A DNA stretch of 64,000 nt from Hirundichthys speculiger (lineage: Eukaryota; Chordata; Actinopteri; Beloniformes; Exocoetidae), in contig JAGFBZ010000736.1 of NCBI GenBank assembly GCA_018398805.1, positions 124,001 to 188,000 on the forward strand. The letters run 5' to 3'. Numbering within the stretch: position 1 is the stretch's first letter; each line of letters opens with the position of its first letter. Positions 1 to 11,209 of the stretch are shown here, piece after piece. The notes beneath the pieces are model-generated. The model did no database searches. It was given only the letters and a program-made list of their open reading frames with translations, and had not been told where the DNA came from. The translations under genes were made by a program, and so were the position numbers.

Positions 1-1458
1 TGTTGACCTACAGGGCTTCAAATGAAACTGGGCTACTGTTGGTGGAAGAAGAAAAAGAGGAAGACGTGTACGTAGCCAGAGAGAAAAGAGGAAAAGCGAG
101 AGACTAGAACTGAGAGTTCAGGATCTTCTGGTGTTTTTCTGTGGAGGCGAAAGCTACAGATGTCCAGTTCTGGTCCACGTGCAGCTGATCCTCAACAGCC
201 ACTGGCTCATGTGTGTTTGAGAGGCGGGTCTTAGTGATTCAGGGGAACTTTAGAACAATTACAAGAGAGACCATGTGCTTTTCAAGAGGGTACCAGATGT
301 GTGGTGAATGTGGGGGACATCAAACAATCTTTCATCAGAACGTCGTTCCAGGTCTTTCCGGGTCAATCCTTGTCGATCCGTCTACCACCGAGGACCAGAG
401 GACTGTACCACGGTCGACGCTGTGATGGAGACACAAACTCTGAAAAGACCCAGTTCACAGCTCCAAGGTTTTAGTCCAGACTCCTCCCTCCTGGACACCT
501 GCCTTACACCTTACATCTAATGGTCCTTATGTCCTGCACACTGCTGGCACATCTGACAGTAGATGATGCTTCTGTTATGTTTTTATATTCTAAGTGGGAA
601 AAAGAACAAAGACACATGGGGGAAAGAATTATTTAGAAATAAAACTGGAACTTACCCAAACTCATCAAAACTTCAAACAGACAATCATGCTTGTCAGTGC
701 CATGAAAAACAAGTTATCTTCTCATTTTAAGAAGCATCTAAGATGGAAAAACAAAAGTAATGTGGCTCTTGAGGAAGGTATAGTAGATAAATCATAAAAA
801 AAGAAGTTTAGTTATTTTTAAAAAGCCTTAGAAGCTCAGCATAGTGTCCTCTAAACTTTAAAGATGATATTTTGAATATTGTGTGGAAGTTTTATTGAGA
901 ATGACAGAGCTCAGATGTTAATCATCAGCACAGGATGATTCCTTGTGACTTTCAGGATCACTTAACTGTTCATATGTTTCCTCCCATCACAAAGACAAGC
1001 TGTTTAGGCTGACTGGTAACAATAAATCCCACCTGGACTTCATTTACAAACAACTGTAATGTAATTTGGTTATAAACATAAACGATTATTAAATTATAGG
1101 GATAATTGAGTCTAATGAATAAATTGATCTAGCTAATGTGTGTTGCGGTGAGAGGACGCTGCTTGAATTGTAAAAGTATCTTAAATGGTTCCTGGTCTAG
1201 AAAGGAGCCATAAAGCCACATTGTTGTTGTTGTTGTTTATCCAGTGCTCAGTGTATCCACATTTGCAAAAATCTGGTACCATTCTTAAAGTTTAGCAGAT
1301 TAAGATGTCACTAAGAACTGCCGATCAACTGTGGATCATAACGTGTGAAGTCACCCACAGTGGATAAGAAAACCCACCTACTATCTTTAACTGGTTCAGA
1401 ATCAAGTGGATTATTACTGACAAAAGCATCAGTGCATCTCTAAGTAATCTCTAAGAAG
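1..1458. other. No gene or known element seen
   Basis: Ordinary mixed-composition intergenic DNA. Open frames are under 75 codons, lack splice context and overlap on several frames. There is a short GTT run near 1221-1237 and nothing else I can name. Confidence 0.5.
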
Positions 1459-1598
1459 TGCAGCCTCTAGTGGTCGGTAGAGAAACTGCAGCCTCTAGTG
1501 GTCAGTGGAGGAACTGCAGCCTCTAGTGGTCGGTAGAGGAACTGCAGCCTCTAGTGGTCAGTGGAGAAACTGCAGCCTCTAGTGGTCAGTAGAGGAAC
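1459..1598. repeat. 28-bp minisatellite, 5 units (short locus)
   Basis: Five 28-base units run head to tail around TGCAGCCTCTAGTGGTC followed by a variable GGTAGAGAAAC or AGTGGAGGAAC tail. The same unit makes a much longer array at 18631-19602. No open frame is maintained. Confidence 0.9.
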
Positions 1599-2455
1599 AT
1601 TTATGGCTCGTCAGTGGTAGTGAAATAAATAAATAAATTGAAATAACCAACACGTCCGGAGCTTCAGTATTTTTCATCGCCAGCTCTTCCTGTCCTGCAA
1701 ACATCCATCCTGCTCTGTCCGTCTCCCCGTCCCCCTCTTTGTTTGCTGTCTGTCGCTTCAGGAGGTGGCGGGTGTGTTAGGCAGCTAATGGCTGGAGGCC
1801 TCTTGTTCCTCCTATCCTCTAATGTGTTACGCACACACAGAGACACACAGGCGCACACACACACGGATGTGCACACACCTAAACCCTGCTGTGACACCAT
1901 GATGGAGTGTCAGGTGCTGCTGGCTAATTTCTGCCTCCGTGTGAGAGTGCAGGAGAGCTAAAGTGGATGGGTATGAATACTAAGCAGCCAGCTAATGATA
2001 TCCATTTTCTGGTGAACAAGCCCACGGTGCCTCCCTGTTTTTCATCCCTCCCTCCAACTGCACACACTGAAGCAGCACCACCGACGGAAACGCTGTGTGT
2101 TTTACTTTCATTGTGTTTATTTGCTGTCGCAAAATACTGGAGGAAGCAACACTGCAGAACTACAGAGCTGACTGGGATTCACCTGGTCAGCCTTCCTGAG
2201 CCTTTTCCATACCAGGAGTCAGTCTGTTTTTGTTTTATTTTTATTTATTTATTTATTTTTTTTTTTTTTTGGGGGGGGGGGGGGGGTTTGCAATTTATTC
2301 CAAAAAAAAGTCCTAAATTTTTTACATAAAGTCCCAACTTGATGAGAAAGAAAATAAAGCCTTTACAAGAAAGTAGTTGTGATTTTTACTTTTTTTCAAA
2401 AACCTCACGAGAATAAAGTTGCATTTGTAGGATTAAAAAAATGCAGCTTCACAAG
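1599..2455. other. Intergenic; mixed microsatellites and a T/G homopolymer block
   Basis: It contains a short CA-rich tract (about 1828-1864) and, at about 2243-2286, ATTT repeats running into 15 T and then 16 G. The homopolymers are a likely assembly or sequencing weak point. No coding signal is seen. Confidence 0.5.
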
Positions 2456-2640
2456 ATTCAATTAAATTCAGTTTTATTTGTATAGCGTCTGTTACAATGA
2501 CAATTGTCTCTAGGCGCTTTACAGAGACCCATATCATGACCTCCGAGCAAATATCATTAACTAAAATCATAATATTAAATCCAAATCAAGAATAATGCTA
2601 AGTAAAAAACTCCCACAGAGGGAGAAAAAAACCTTTACGC
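2456..2640. repeat. Dispersed repeat fragment (TTTTATTTGTATAGCG type)
   Basis: The opening around CAGTTTTATTTGTATAGCG, followed by TCTCTAGGCGCTTTACA and an ACTCCCACAGAGGGAG stretch, is a very common fish dispersed-repeat layout. The family is not assigned from sequence alone. Confidence 0.5.
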
Positions 2641-3236
2641 CAAAAAGTGAATAAAATCTCACGGCACCCCAGTAAAATATAATCCAAAGCCACACTGCAT
2701 CGCTCTGACTGTAAATGCATACGTCCCGTTTATTTTGTTTAAATAACCTGAACAGGATAACTGCACCAGAGTAGGCCTCAGCAGGAAAGCTTCTTTTCAT
2801 CCGTGATGTGCTTGCTTCCATCCATCATCCTTGTATTGCCTCTTTTTAGCCTTATCGCTAGCAGCTAGCTTTGGTATCTATGGAGCAGATTCAGAGCTGG
2901 TGGATGAAGGCTTGATGAAGAAGTCGGCTCCTCTGTGATGTTCCGTTCCTGTGGGGCTTTTCTTTTTAGAAAACCATCCATGATGCTGCTAAAAAGTTCT
3001 CTTTGCTCTCTGTGAAATAAAATTCCAGCGGTTAAATGATATTACGACGTAAGCTAACTGGGCAGTCACGTTGACTTTACGCTGACCCCGTGCTGATGTT
3101 GTTAACATTGGGAAATGGGCATGGGAGACATATTTTTATTATTCATTTCATGTCCAATTATGTATCTTATTTATTTATTCATTCATTCATTCATAGGCAA
3201 AAAGTATGTATTTATGTGTGCATTCATATATTTATA

Positions 3237-3993
3237 CAGTGGTACCTCTACTTATGAAATTAATTGGTTCTGGAAGTAGTTTCGTAACCTGAAAATTTCT
3301 TAAGTAGAGACGCGTTTTCCATGTAAATGTCCTAATCCGTTCCAACCCCCCAAAATTCAAACTTTATTTTTTTTTTACAAATTATAAATAATACATGAAA
3401 TGACATTAAAAACCTGTCAGAAATACATGTTAGAACTAGAAAAGCCCTCAGAGAGTGCAGACCTCCACTAAACGCAACAATTATCTAAAATTTGAAAGTG
3501 ATCCAGAATCTAGGTTTACTTCCGGATCAAATCCAAAATGAAATCAGTTCTTCTTTTTCACATGTCTGACAACTCCTGAAAGTTTCATCAAAATCCATCC
3601 AGAACTCTTTGAGTTATCTTGAACACAGACAGACAGATAAACGCCGGCAAAAACAAAACCTCCTTGGCGGAGGTAAAAATTGTTCATTTACCTGGTTGCT
3701 GGGTTACGCTCATACAGACAAGGGGCCCTCCTAGCCAATGGGATGCCAGGAAGATGCTAAGCAATAGCCAATGGCAGAGCAGCTCGGACGCACCGCTTTC
3801 AAACCGAGATACAGAGCCGACAGCTATGTTTACGTTCAGTAAACTCTGGGAGCTGCGAGTAGCAGCGCTACTGGATTTCTCCCTTTCATATCCTGAAATT
3901 TCTTTCGTAACGAGAGGCAACATTTTCTCTTTAAAGGGTTTCGTAACCTGAAAATTTCATATGCACAAACGTTCGTAAGTAGAGGTACCACTG
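3237..3993. mobile_element. Pogo/Tigger-like MITE with TA target duplication
   Basis: The ends are inverted: CAGTGGTACCTCTACTTA at the left and the reverse complement of CAGTGGTACCTCTACTTACG at the right, with TA on both sides (3235-3236 and 3994-3995). That is the target duplication of the Tc1/mariner/pogo group. The 757-base element has no transposase. An inserted or captured block at about 3414-3676 ends in CTTGGCGGAGGT and recurs in part at about 29757-29800, 30410-30490 and 44636-44770. A terminal fragment of the same MITE family sits at 20360-20470. Confidence 0.85.
3414..3676. repeat. Dispersed repeat ending in CTTGGCGGAGGT
   Basis: The block contains GAAAGTGATCCAGAATC, TTCCGGATCA and CATCAAAATCCATCCAGAAC. 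Partial copies occur at about 29757-29800 and 30410-30490, and at 44636-44770. It is a widespread dispersed sequence in fish genomes whose class I cannot fix; here it lies inside the MITE. Confidence 0.6.
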
Positions 3994-3995
3994 TA

Positions 3996-4657
3996 GATGA
4001 AATGTCAGAATAGGTCATTTTTATGATGACACCCCAGTGTGCCGCAACACCCCGGTTGAGAAAGGCTGGTCTGGAGGTTCCAGGAGCCTCTCAGTGATGT
4101 CCGGGGGGGTCCGGTTCTGGTCTCTGGGTCTCTGCGGGTCTTTAAGGTGATAATACGTCCCTTCTGTGTCTCCAGCGCTGAAACAGTCAACAGTCCTGAG
4201 AGAATCCTGCAGAAACATAGAAGCGACGGCTCACACATGGATGTCATTTCAAAGTTACTGTGTGACGGCTTCCTGTCTTTACCTCTCTCACGCACGCACA
4301 CCCACACACACGCACGCACACGTGCGCTGTGCTGCCACCCCCGTGTCATGACCTTTGACTTTCTTACTGATTTCTGTCTTTGAGCTGCAGGCAAATGAAC
4401 CCCCAGAGGAGAAGGCTGCACAGAGCCCTCTGTTCTGCTGTGTGTGCTTCCTGTGTGCGTGCCATGTGTTCACGCTGCTGTGTGTGTGTGTGTGTGTGTG
4501 TCTCCCTGTGTGGCCCGTCTACTCTCAGGACCTGCTGCCATCCTGTAATCAGATTCTGACATTCCTGATTGAATTATCAGAGCTCTAATTCAGATTATGA
4601 ACGATGCAGAGCACACGCACACAATGAGATCTTCTCTCTGCCCTTAAATCTATGCAG

Positions 4658-4688
<31 letters not shown>

Positions 4689-5069
4689 CAGGATGCCATT
4701 CATCAGCAGCGCGCTGTGGGGCTGACCTTTGACCCCTGGAGGGGTCAGTTCCCAGGGGTCAGCAGGGCATCTGGCTTCAACAAGGAGTCTCTGTGTTTCT
4801 GCAAACGCTCGGTACCACATTCCTGTTTCTCCGTCTTCATGTGTGGTTTTGACATTTAGAAACCGTCCGTAACTCTGTGAAGGGAAAAAAGTACATGTAT
4901 TTGCTTTAAAGCGTCAAAACAATTTTATAAAATCATCAGATTATAGAAGGTGTGAGTATTAGAAGAACAGAGGAAACTTTTTCATGTGTCAGTCTTTATC
5001 TAACAGTCCCGTGAACAACTCAAGTCACTTTAAAAGCTCACTGGTCTGGAGCAGTCAGGCATCTGTTAA
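3996..5069. other. Intergenic; CA/TG microsatellites
   Basis: Single-copy-looking DNA with a TG run (about 4481-4502) and a CA run (about 4656-4682). Open frames over these runs are low-complexity. No gene is recognised. Confidence 0.5.
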
Positions 5070-6395
5070 CACAATGCCAAGAGGGACAGACATAAGCAAT
5101 GGAGGGACCACTGTGGGTGATCAAACCATTTTCAAACTATTCAGACTTCTATGGAGCCCCATTTGGGTCATAATTCAATGAATAAATTAGTCTATTATTA
5201 TGAAACACAGGCGTTTATTATTATGAAATATTTCCCATTATTATGATAATAGTTTTGTTTTTCATAAGTATGAGCTTTTACATAATACTGGCTTTGTTTT
5301 TCATAAGAATGATTTGTGTGTCAATCACAGCAGAGAGGGCGGAGCCATTTATGTGATTGGCTGCTCTTTCATTCAGGCATAAGCAACAGAACAGTGAATA
5401 TCGATAGTGGGCGAGAGGTGCAATGTATATACTCCAGGCCAGTAGGTGGCAGAATGCACCTCAGTTTACGGTTAAAAGTTCACATCGACTAAGAAACGTC
5501 AAGGTTTCCCGTAGCTCAGTCCAAGCTGCCATAGCTACAATCGGACTAGGAGCGCACCTTGATGACGCCACGGCCCGCTGCTAACGGGACCTCACGGCCA
5601 AAACTAGTCGATGTCAGAGCGTAGAATGGAGAAGGATCAGCCAATGAGCATGCAGGTCAACCACTGGCCCCGCCCACTGGCAAAATGTCATTATTACGTA
5701 AAAGCTCATTCTTATGAAAAAGGAAGCCATTATGTAAAAACTCCTTCTTAGATAAAAAAAAAAAAAGCCATTCTGAAATAAACTATTATGCATTAAATTA
5801 AGATTAAATAATAATAAAAATATATATAATAATAATTACATTTTTTTTCATAATGGGAAATATTTCATAATAATACACATATATTTCATAATAATGGGAA
5901 ATATTTAATAATAGAAATGTTATGATACGTATTTCATAATAATAAACACCTGTATTTCATAATAATAGACTCATTTATTCATTGAATTATGACCCAAACA
6001 GGGCTCCATAGACTTCAGTGTTCAACAGTGAGAAAGATGATTCACAGGTGGAAAACAGTGAGGATGCGTGGGTCCATGCAGCACCATCAGAAGAACGGGT
6101 CGAAGAAGACCGAACCAGTACAGCTGGTGTGGAAGGGTCTGCATAGACCTAACCAGCAGGAACAACGTCCTCCGGACGGATGAGACCATAACCACAATGG
6201 AGGAAACCAGAAACACCTCAGACCCACTGACAGGCACGGTGGTGGAGGGATGATGGTCTGGGACCTGGAGACCTGCCGGTCACTGAGTGGACCACAAGCT
6301 CCTCTGTAGACCGAAGTATTCTGGAGACACCTGGGTGAGTCCACCTGGGTGACAGCTGAAGCTGGACTGAAACTACATCAGAATGGATAGGAACC
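5070..6395 (+). pseudogene. Tc1-like transposase relic, split by a MITE
   Basis: Tc1-family transposase remains read on the plus strand. An N-terminal piece at about 5070-5147 includes MPRGTDISN. After the inserted palindromic element, a helix-turn-helix piece at about 6020-6060 includes STVRKMIHRWKT, followed by a decayed catalytic-domain stretch to about 6395 with SVDRSILETP. Stops and frameshifts are frequent, so no enzyme can be made. Family knowledge: Tc1 transposases cut and paste DNA at TA sites using a DDE active site. The two parts are the same coding sequence separated by the 5148-6012 insertion. Confidence 0.75.
5148..6012. mobile_element. AT-rich palindromic MITE inside a Tc1 relic
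   Basis: The outer ends are inverted copies (TCTATGGAGCCC at the left, GGGCTCCATAGA at the right). The match continues for well over 100 bases through GGGTCATAATTCAATGAAT and TTATTATGAAATA motifs. The centre is TTATGAAAAA-type AT-rich sequence with a short GC-rich island (about 5470-5690). No transposase is present. The surrounding Tc1 reading frame resumes after it, so the insertion is younger than the Tc1 copy. A clean target duplication is not visible. Confidence 0.85.
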
Positions 6396-6472
6396 AAAGT
6401 TCTGGTTCCTGGTTCCTCCAGAACCAAGAGAGACGCTGAGAGAAGACAGGAAAGCAGTGCTGACATCTGCTA

Positions 6473-7288
6473 AAGGAGGATCTACTGCTGGAGGAGGATC
6501 TACTGCTGGAGGAGAATCTACTGCTGAGGGAGGATCTACTGCTGGAGGAGGGTCTGCTGCTGAAGGAGGATCTACTGCTGAACGAGGATCTACTGCTGGA
6601 GGGGGATCTACTGCTGAAGGAGGATCTAATGATGGAGGAGGATCTACTGCTGGAGGAGGATCTACTGCTGAAGGAGGATCTACTGCTGAAGGGGGATCTA
6701 CTGCTGGAGGATGATCTACTGCTGAGGGAGGATCTACTGCTGGAGGAGGATCTTCTGCTGAAGGGGGATCTACTGCTGGAGGAGGATCTACTGCCGAAGG
6801 AGGATCTACTTCTGAGAGAGGATCTACAGCTGGAGGAGGATCTTCTGCTGAAGGAGGATCTACTACTGAAGGAGGATCTACTGCTGAAGGGGGGTCTACT
6901 GCTGAAGGAGGATCTACTGCTGGAGGAGGATCTACTGCTGAGGGAGGATCTACTGCTGGAGGAGGATCTACTGCTAGAGGAGGATCTATTGCTGAGGGAG
7001 GATCTACTGCTGGAGGAAGATCTACTGCTGGAGGAGGATCTACTGCTGAAGGAGGATCTGCTGCTGAAGGAGGATCTACTGATGGAGGAGGATCTACTGC
7101 TGAAGGAGGATCTACTGCTGAAGGGGATCATGAAGCAATGAGGATCTACTGATGGAGGCGGATCTACTGCTGGAGGAGGATCTACTGCTGGAGGAGGATC
7201 TACTGCTGAGGGAGGATCTACTGCTGGAGGAGGATCTACTGCTGGAGGAGGATCTACTGCTGAGGGAGGATCTACTGCTGGATGGATG
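6473..7288. repeat. 18-bp minisatellite, about 45 units
   Basis: Units vary around GGATCTACTGCTGGAGGA. Because 18 is a multiple of 3, frames stay open on both strands (Leu-Leu-Glu-Glu-Asp on plus, Ser-Ser-Arg on minus) without coding evidence. One disruption lies at about 7122-7150. Confidence 0.95.
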
Positions 7289-7298
7289 GGAGGATCTT

Positions 7299-7716
7299 AC
7301 CAAGATGGCAGACGAGATCACGTGGTCACTCATCCCTTACCAAGATGGTGGACCAGATCACGTGGTCACTCGTCCCTTACCAAGATGGCGGACCAGATCA
7401 CGTGGTCACTCGTCCCTTACCAAGATGGCAGCCGAGATCACGTGGTCACTCGTCCCTTACCAAGATGGCGGACGAGATCACGTGGTCACTCGTCCCTTAC
7501 CAAGATGGCAGATGAGATCACGTGGTCACTCGTCCCTTACCAAGATGGCGGACGAGATCATGTGGCCACTCATCCCTTACCAAGATGGCAGACGAGATCA
7601 CGTGGTCACTCGTCCCTTACCAGGATGGTGGACCAGATCACGTGGTCACTCGTCCCTTACCAAGATGGCGGACCAGATCATGCGGTGCTCTCGTCCCTTA
7701 CCAAGATGGCCAACAA
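7299..7716. repeat. 40-bp array carrying YY1-like and CACGTG motifs
   Basis: CAAGATGG (one copy CAGGATGG) recurs at 7301, 7341, 7381, 7421, 7461, 7501, 7541, 7581, 7621, 7661 and about 7702, a strict 40-base period. Each unit has a CCAAGATGGCGGA-like block, which resembles the YY1 consensus, and eight units keep GATCACGTGGTCACT with a CACGTG E-box. Units where the E-box is lost differ by single C-to-T type changes. Confidence 0.95.
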
Positions 7717-7790
7717 GGTCATGTGGTAACGTCCTGGCGAAGATTGTTAGTAAGGAAATAGAAAGGAAAGGCTAAACGAGGTGATTTCTT

Positions 7791-9542
7791 ATGGCGCGGG
7801 ATCGGGGCCAAAATTAAGACTATTGCGCAGCCGGCGGTGTCTACGTCCTTGTCGCAGGAGGCTATGTCCAATCCGAAACCGGCTATTGATCTGATCACTG
7901 ATAGGCCTGCATCAACAACTGAGTGGCCGGCGCCGGCAACTGAGCAGGCGACTAGTCACGTTACTTGGTCGGTAACCTTCGTGTCGAACCCAGCAACTCA
8001 TTGGATCGCCTACTGTCGCTGACGTGCGTTATCATTGGAGAGGCTAACGACTAGCATGCCTAGGTTGGTCACCCACCGGATTGTCTACTCCCTCTGTTAT
8101 CCATTAGCATGGATAGGCTGGCGTTAGCATTGGAGAGGCTGGCGACTAGCATTCCGAGGCTAGTCACCCACCGGATTGTCTACTCCCTTTGTTATCCATT
8201 AGCATGGATAGGCTGGCGTTAGCATTGGAGAGGCTGGCGACTAGCATCCTAACTGCGGTCAAGCCAGCCTCTCTCTCCTTTTTGCGAAGTCAAGCGAGCC
8301 GCTCCAACATTTCAAGTGCTCATGTGTTACAGGCTTTACGGTAAATGGACGGCTGCGGGTGAGAAAGTCAGCGCTAGGAGGCCACAGCGTGTATTAATAT
8401 CCGGTTTTCAAAATAAAATGTGAGTTATTGAAAGGCGTGTAAGTGTGATCTTTACTAGTTTTGAATCATTATGTCACATGACCTAGAGGCTATTGAAATA
8501 AATTGATGATTAGGAATGTTTAAATGGAATAAAAAGAGGTGTATCTCAACCAGCCAGTGTAGTACTGTGATCCTGCACTGATTTGAGTCATGTGACCTAA
8601 TGACTCAAAATCAGTGCAGGATCACAGTACTACACTGGCTGGTTGAGATACACCTCTTTTTTATTCTTTTTAACATTTCTAATATTTTATGTTAATTTTT
8701 TAAAATAAATATTAGCATTTTAGCTCAATAGCTTCCAGGTCATGTGACCTAATGACTCAAAATCAGTGCATGATCACAGTACTACACTGGCTGGTTGAGA
8801 TACACCTCTTTTTATTCCATTTAAACATTCCTAATCATCAATTTATTTCAAGTCATGTGACATAATGATTCAAAACTAGTAAAGATCACACTTACACGCC
8901 TTTCAATAACTCACATTTTATTTTGAAAACCGGATATTAATACACGCTGTGGCCTCCTAGCGCTGACTTTCTCACCCGCAGCCGTCCATTTACCGTAAAG
9001 CCTGTAACACATGAGCACTTGAAATGTTGGAGCGGCTCGCTTGACTTCGCAAAAAGGAGAGACGGCTGGCTTGACCGCAGTTAGGAATGCTAGTCGCCAG
9101 CCTCTCCAATGCTAACGCCAGCCTATCCATGCTAATGGATAACAAAGGGAGTAGACAATCCGGTGGGTGACTAGCCTCGGAATGCTAGTCGCCAGCCTCT
9201 CCAATGCTAACGCCAGCCTATCCATGCTAATGGATAACAGAGGGAGTAGACAATCCGGTGGGTGACCAACCTAGCATGCTAGTCGTTAGCCTCTCCAATG
9301 ATAACGCACGTCAGCGACAGTAGGCGATCCAATGAGTTGCTGGGTTCGACACGAAGGTTACCGACCAAGTAACGTGACTAGTCGCCTGCTCAGTTGCCGG
9401 CGCCGGCCACTCAGTTGTTGATGCAGGCCTATCAGTGATCAGATCAATAGCCGGTTTCGGATTGGACATAGCCTCCTGCGACAAGGACGTAGACACCGCC
9501 GGCTGCGCAATAGTCTTAATTTTGGCCCCGATCCCGCGCCAT
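7791..9542. mobile_element. Foldback element with about 800-bp near-identical inverted arms
   Basis: The left arm (7791 to about 8590) and right arm (about 8750-9542) are reverse complements. Position pairs sum to 17333 at the outer end (7837 with 9496, 8022 with 9311), then shift by one base after a single-base indel near 8055. A 61-codon open frame in each arm gives the same peptide because the arms are duplicated, not because it is a gene. Each arm holds about two 95-base tandem units containing GTCACCCACCGGATTGTC. The termini read GGCGCGGGATCGGGGCC. Near-identity means the copy is recent or its arms are being homogenised. No transposase and no clean target duplication are visible. Confidence 0.9.
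8031..8250. repeat. 95-bp subterminal tandem repeat in the left foldback arm
   Basis: The string GTCACCCACCGGATTGTCTA recurs 95 bases apart (8068 and 8163), surrounded by TAGCATGGATAGGCTGGCG and GAGAGGCTGGCGACTAGC. The right arm has the mirror copies at about 9080-9300. Tandem repeats within long inverted arms are typical of foldback-type elements. Confidence 0.85.
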
Positions 9543-9544
9543 AA

Positions 9545-9960
9545 TTTCTAACCACTGAGGTTGTGATCGCTCCTGAGACTTTTACACAGGGTAGAGAGCG
9601 TGGATCAGACTTCCGCACTCTCGTCCTGATTGTTTATCTGGAAATCAGGGCGCGATCAGCCAGTGGTGAGGAATCACGATCGTCACGTGGGAGGGTCACT
9701 TGTGGTACTGACCGGATGGGGCGCATGAACCGGTCTTCCTTTACCGGTGACTGACTAGCGCGTTGCGGGATGGGCCTCGTGGTTGCGGGCTGGAAGCTGT
9801 TGCGGGCTGGAGTAGGCCCAAAGGAATATCCTTTGTGTCGTGTGGAACAGGTCCAAGCAGATGAGCCGATGAGCAGGGAAGAGAAGAGAGCGAGCCGATG
9901 GCGTCCGCGGTATATAAGGCCACCAGGAGTGCTAGGGATTTGTGTTTTATTATTTCTTTG
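9545..9960 (+). promoter_or_regulatory. GC-rich promoter-like segment with TATATAAG
   Basis: The segment is clearly richer in GC and CpG than its surroundings, contains a CACGTG (about 9684) and ends with a TATATAAGG at about 9911 followed by a plausible transcript start zone. It could be a genuine promoter, a decayed retroelement terminal repeat, or part of the neighbouring mobile DNA. No coding region follows. Confidence 0.3.
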
Positions 9961-9969
9961 TCTGCTTTG

Positions 9970-10250
9970 TAAATGGTAAATGGACTGCACTTATATAGTG
10001 CTTTCCAGACACCATCATGGTGCCTCCAAAGCGCTTTACAATAGCCTCACATTCACCCATTCACACACACATTCATACACCAGTGGGCGGCTGCTGCCAT
10101 GCAAGGTGCTACCAGGCCCACTGGAGGCAAGTTAGGGATCAGTGTCGTGCCCAAGGACACTTTGGCATGTGGACAGTTGGAGCCGGGATCGAACCGCCAA
10201 CCTCCAAGTGACTGGACGACCCGCTCTTCCAACTGAGCTACAGCCACCCA
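9970..10250 (-). mobile_element. tRNA-derived SINE (minus orientation)
   Basis: On the minus strand the head starts TGGGTGGCTGTAGCTCAGTT, with a polymerase III A box (TAGCTCAGTTGG, 10229-10240) and B box (GGTTCGATCCC, 10185-10195). A body and an AT-containing tail (CACTATATAAGTGCAGTCC) follow. The order head, boxes, body and tail is that of a tRNA-derived SINE, not a functional tRNA gene, since the cloverleaf is not kept. Confidence 0.85.
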
Positions 10251-11209
10251 TTTGTCTTGGAAAACCAGGCGATTTTCTGTAGCACATGGTGTGTGGCCCA
10301 ACATGGCAGTGGAGGTTTAGTCGCTTTTAGACCTGTTTAAAGTTGACTTTTATTTGAGCCACTAGCTAGCTCAGTAGCTGAAGCTGGTGGTCCATCAACA
10401 GAGGCTACGTGCGGTTGCAAGTTTGACTCACAGCCTGTAACCCTTTGCTGCATGTCTTCCGCAGTCTCTCTGTCCATCCTGAAGTTGACCTTCATTCATT
10501 TCTCTTTGGTCATTGCTTTGTTTAGCATCTTTTACCCTTTTTCAAGCAACCTGAAACTGGTCGTGGTTCTGGGCTGGTGCTAGAGCCACTGGTTCTACAC
10601 TGGAACCATTTACCTTTGAGCTGCTGTAGAGGATGACACTTAAAACATCCAGCAGCGCTCATTCATGACAACGCAATCTAAAACTCCTGCTGTGAAAGAC
10701 TTCCTGCAAAGCTTCAGAGAGTGTTCAGAAACATCGCACTTCCACATGTTGACTGTTTTTTATTAATGCTGATAATGATTTATCCCCGGTGGGAGGGGGA
10801 TCCATAGACACCAGCTGGTGATACAGAAACACCAACAATTTCTATTCATGGAGATTTAAGTTGAAAACAGCTGTTGTGAATCTCGTTTTCTGTTGTGCAT
10901 CAGTGAATGTTCTCACATCTGGCCCAGCATATGGAGGAAGGAAGTAGCCATGTCTGGTTTTTGCTGATAGTGAGCATGGACGCTATGCTCTACACTCACT
11001 TCTGCTTGAGCAGGGTCAGGAGGATCTGCTGGAGCCAGTCCCAGGTCCCTCTGGGTGGAAGCTAGGGGTACCACCTGGACAGGTCACCAGTCCAGCCAGA
11101 CTCTCTCTCGTCACAGTCATCTTCTAAATGTAATGCAGAAGTCATTCGTTTAATAACATTAATCTTATAGCGTGTTTTACAAAGAAGCACATCGGCAGTG
11201 GGATAGCTA
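10251..11209. other. Intergenic; nothing recognised
   Basis: Mixed-composition DNA without long open frames or terminal repeats that I can identify. It directly abuts the TA at which the next Tc1 element inserted. Confidence 0.5.

Noticed and set aside
6373..7131. SR-rich splicing-factor-like protein on the minus strand
   Set aside because: The Ser-Ser-Arg periodicity is exactly the 18-base repeat; no RNA-binding domain is attached.
7299..7716. CRISPR-like array from the regular 40-base period
   Set aside because: There are no unique spacers: the whole unit repeats, and the sequence is vertebrate.
7837..9496. Two identical 61-codon genes facing each other
   Set aside because: They are mirror copies forced by the foldback arms; the peptide has no features.
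10185..10250. Functional tRNA gene
   Set aside because: A and B boxes are present but the stems do not form a good cloverleaf and SINE body follows.
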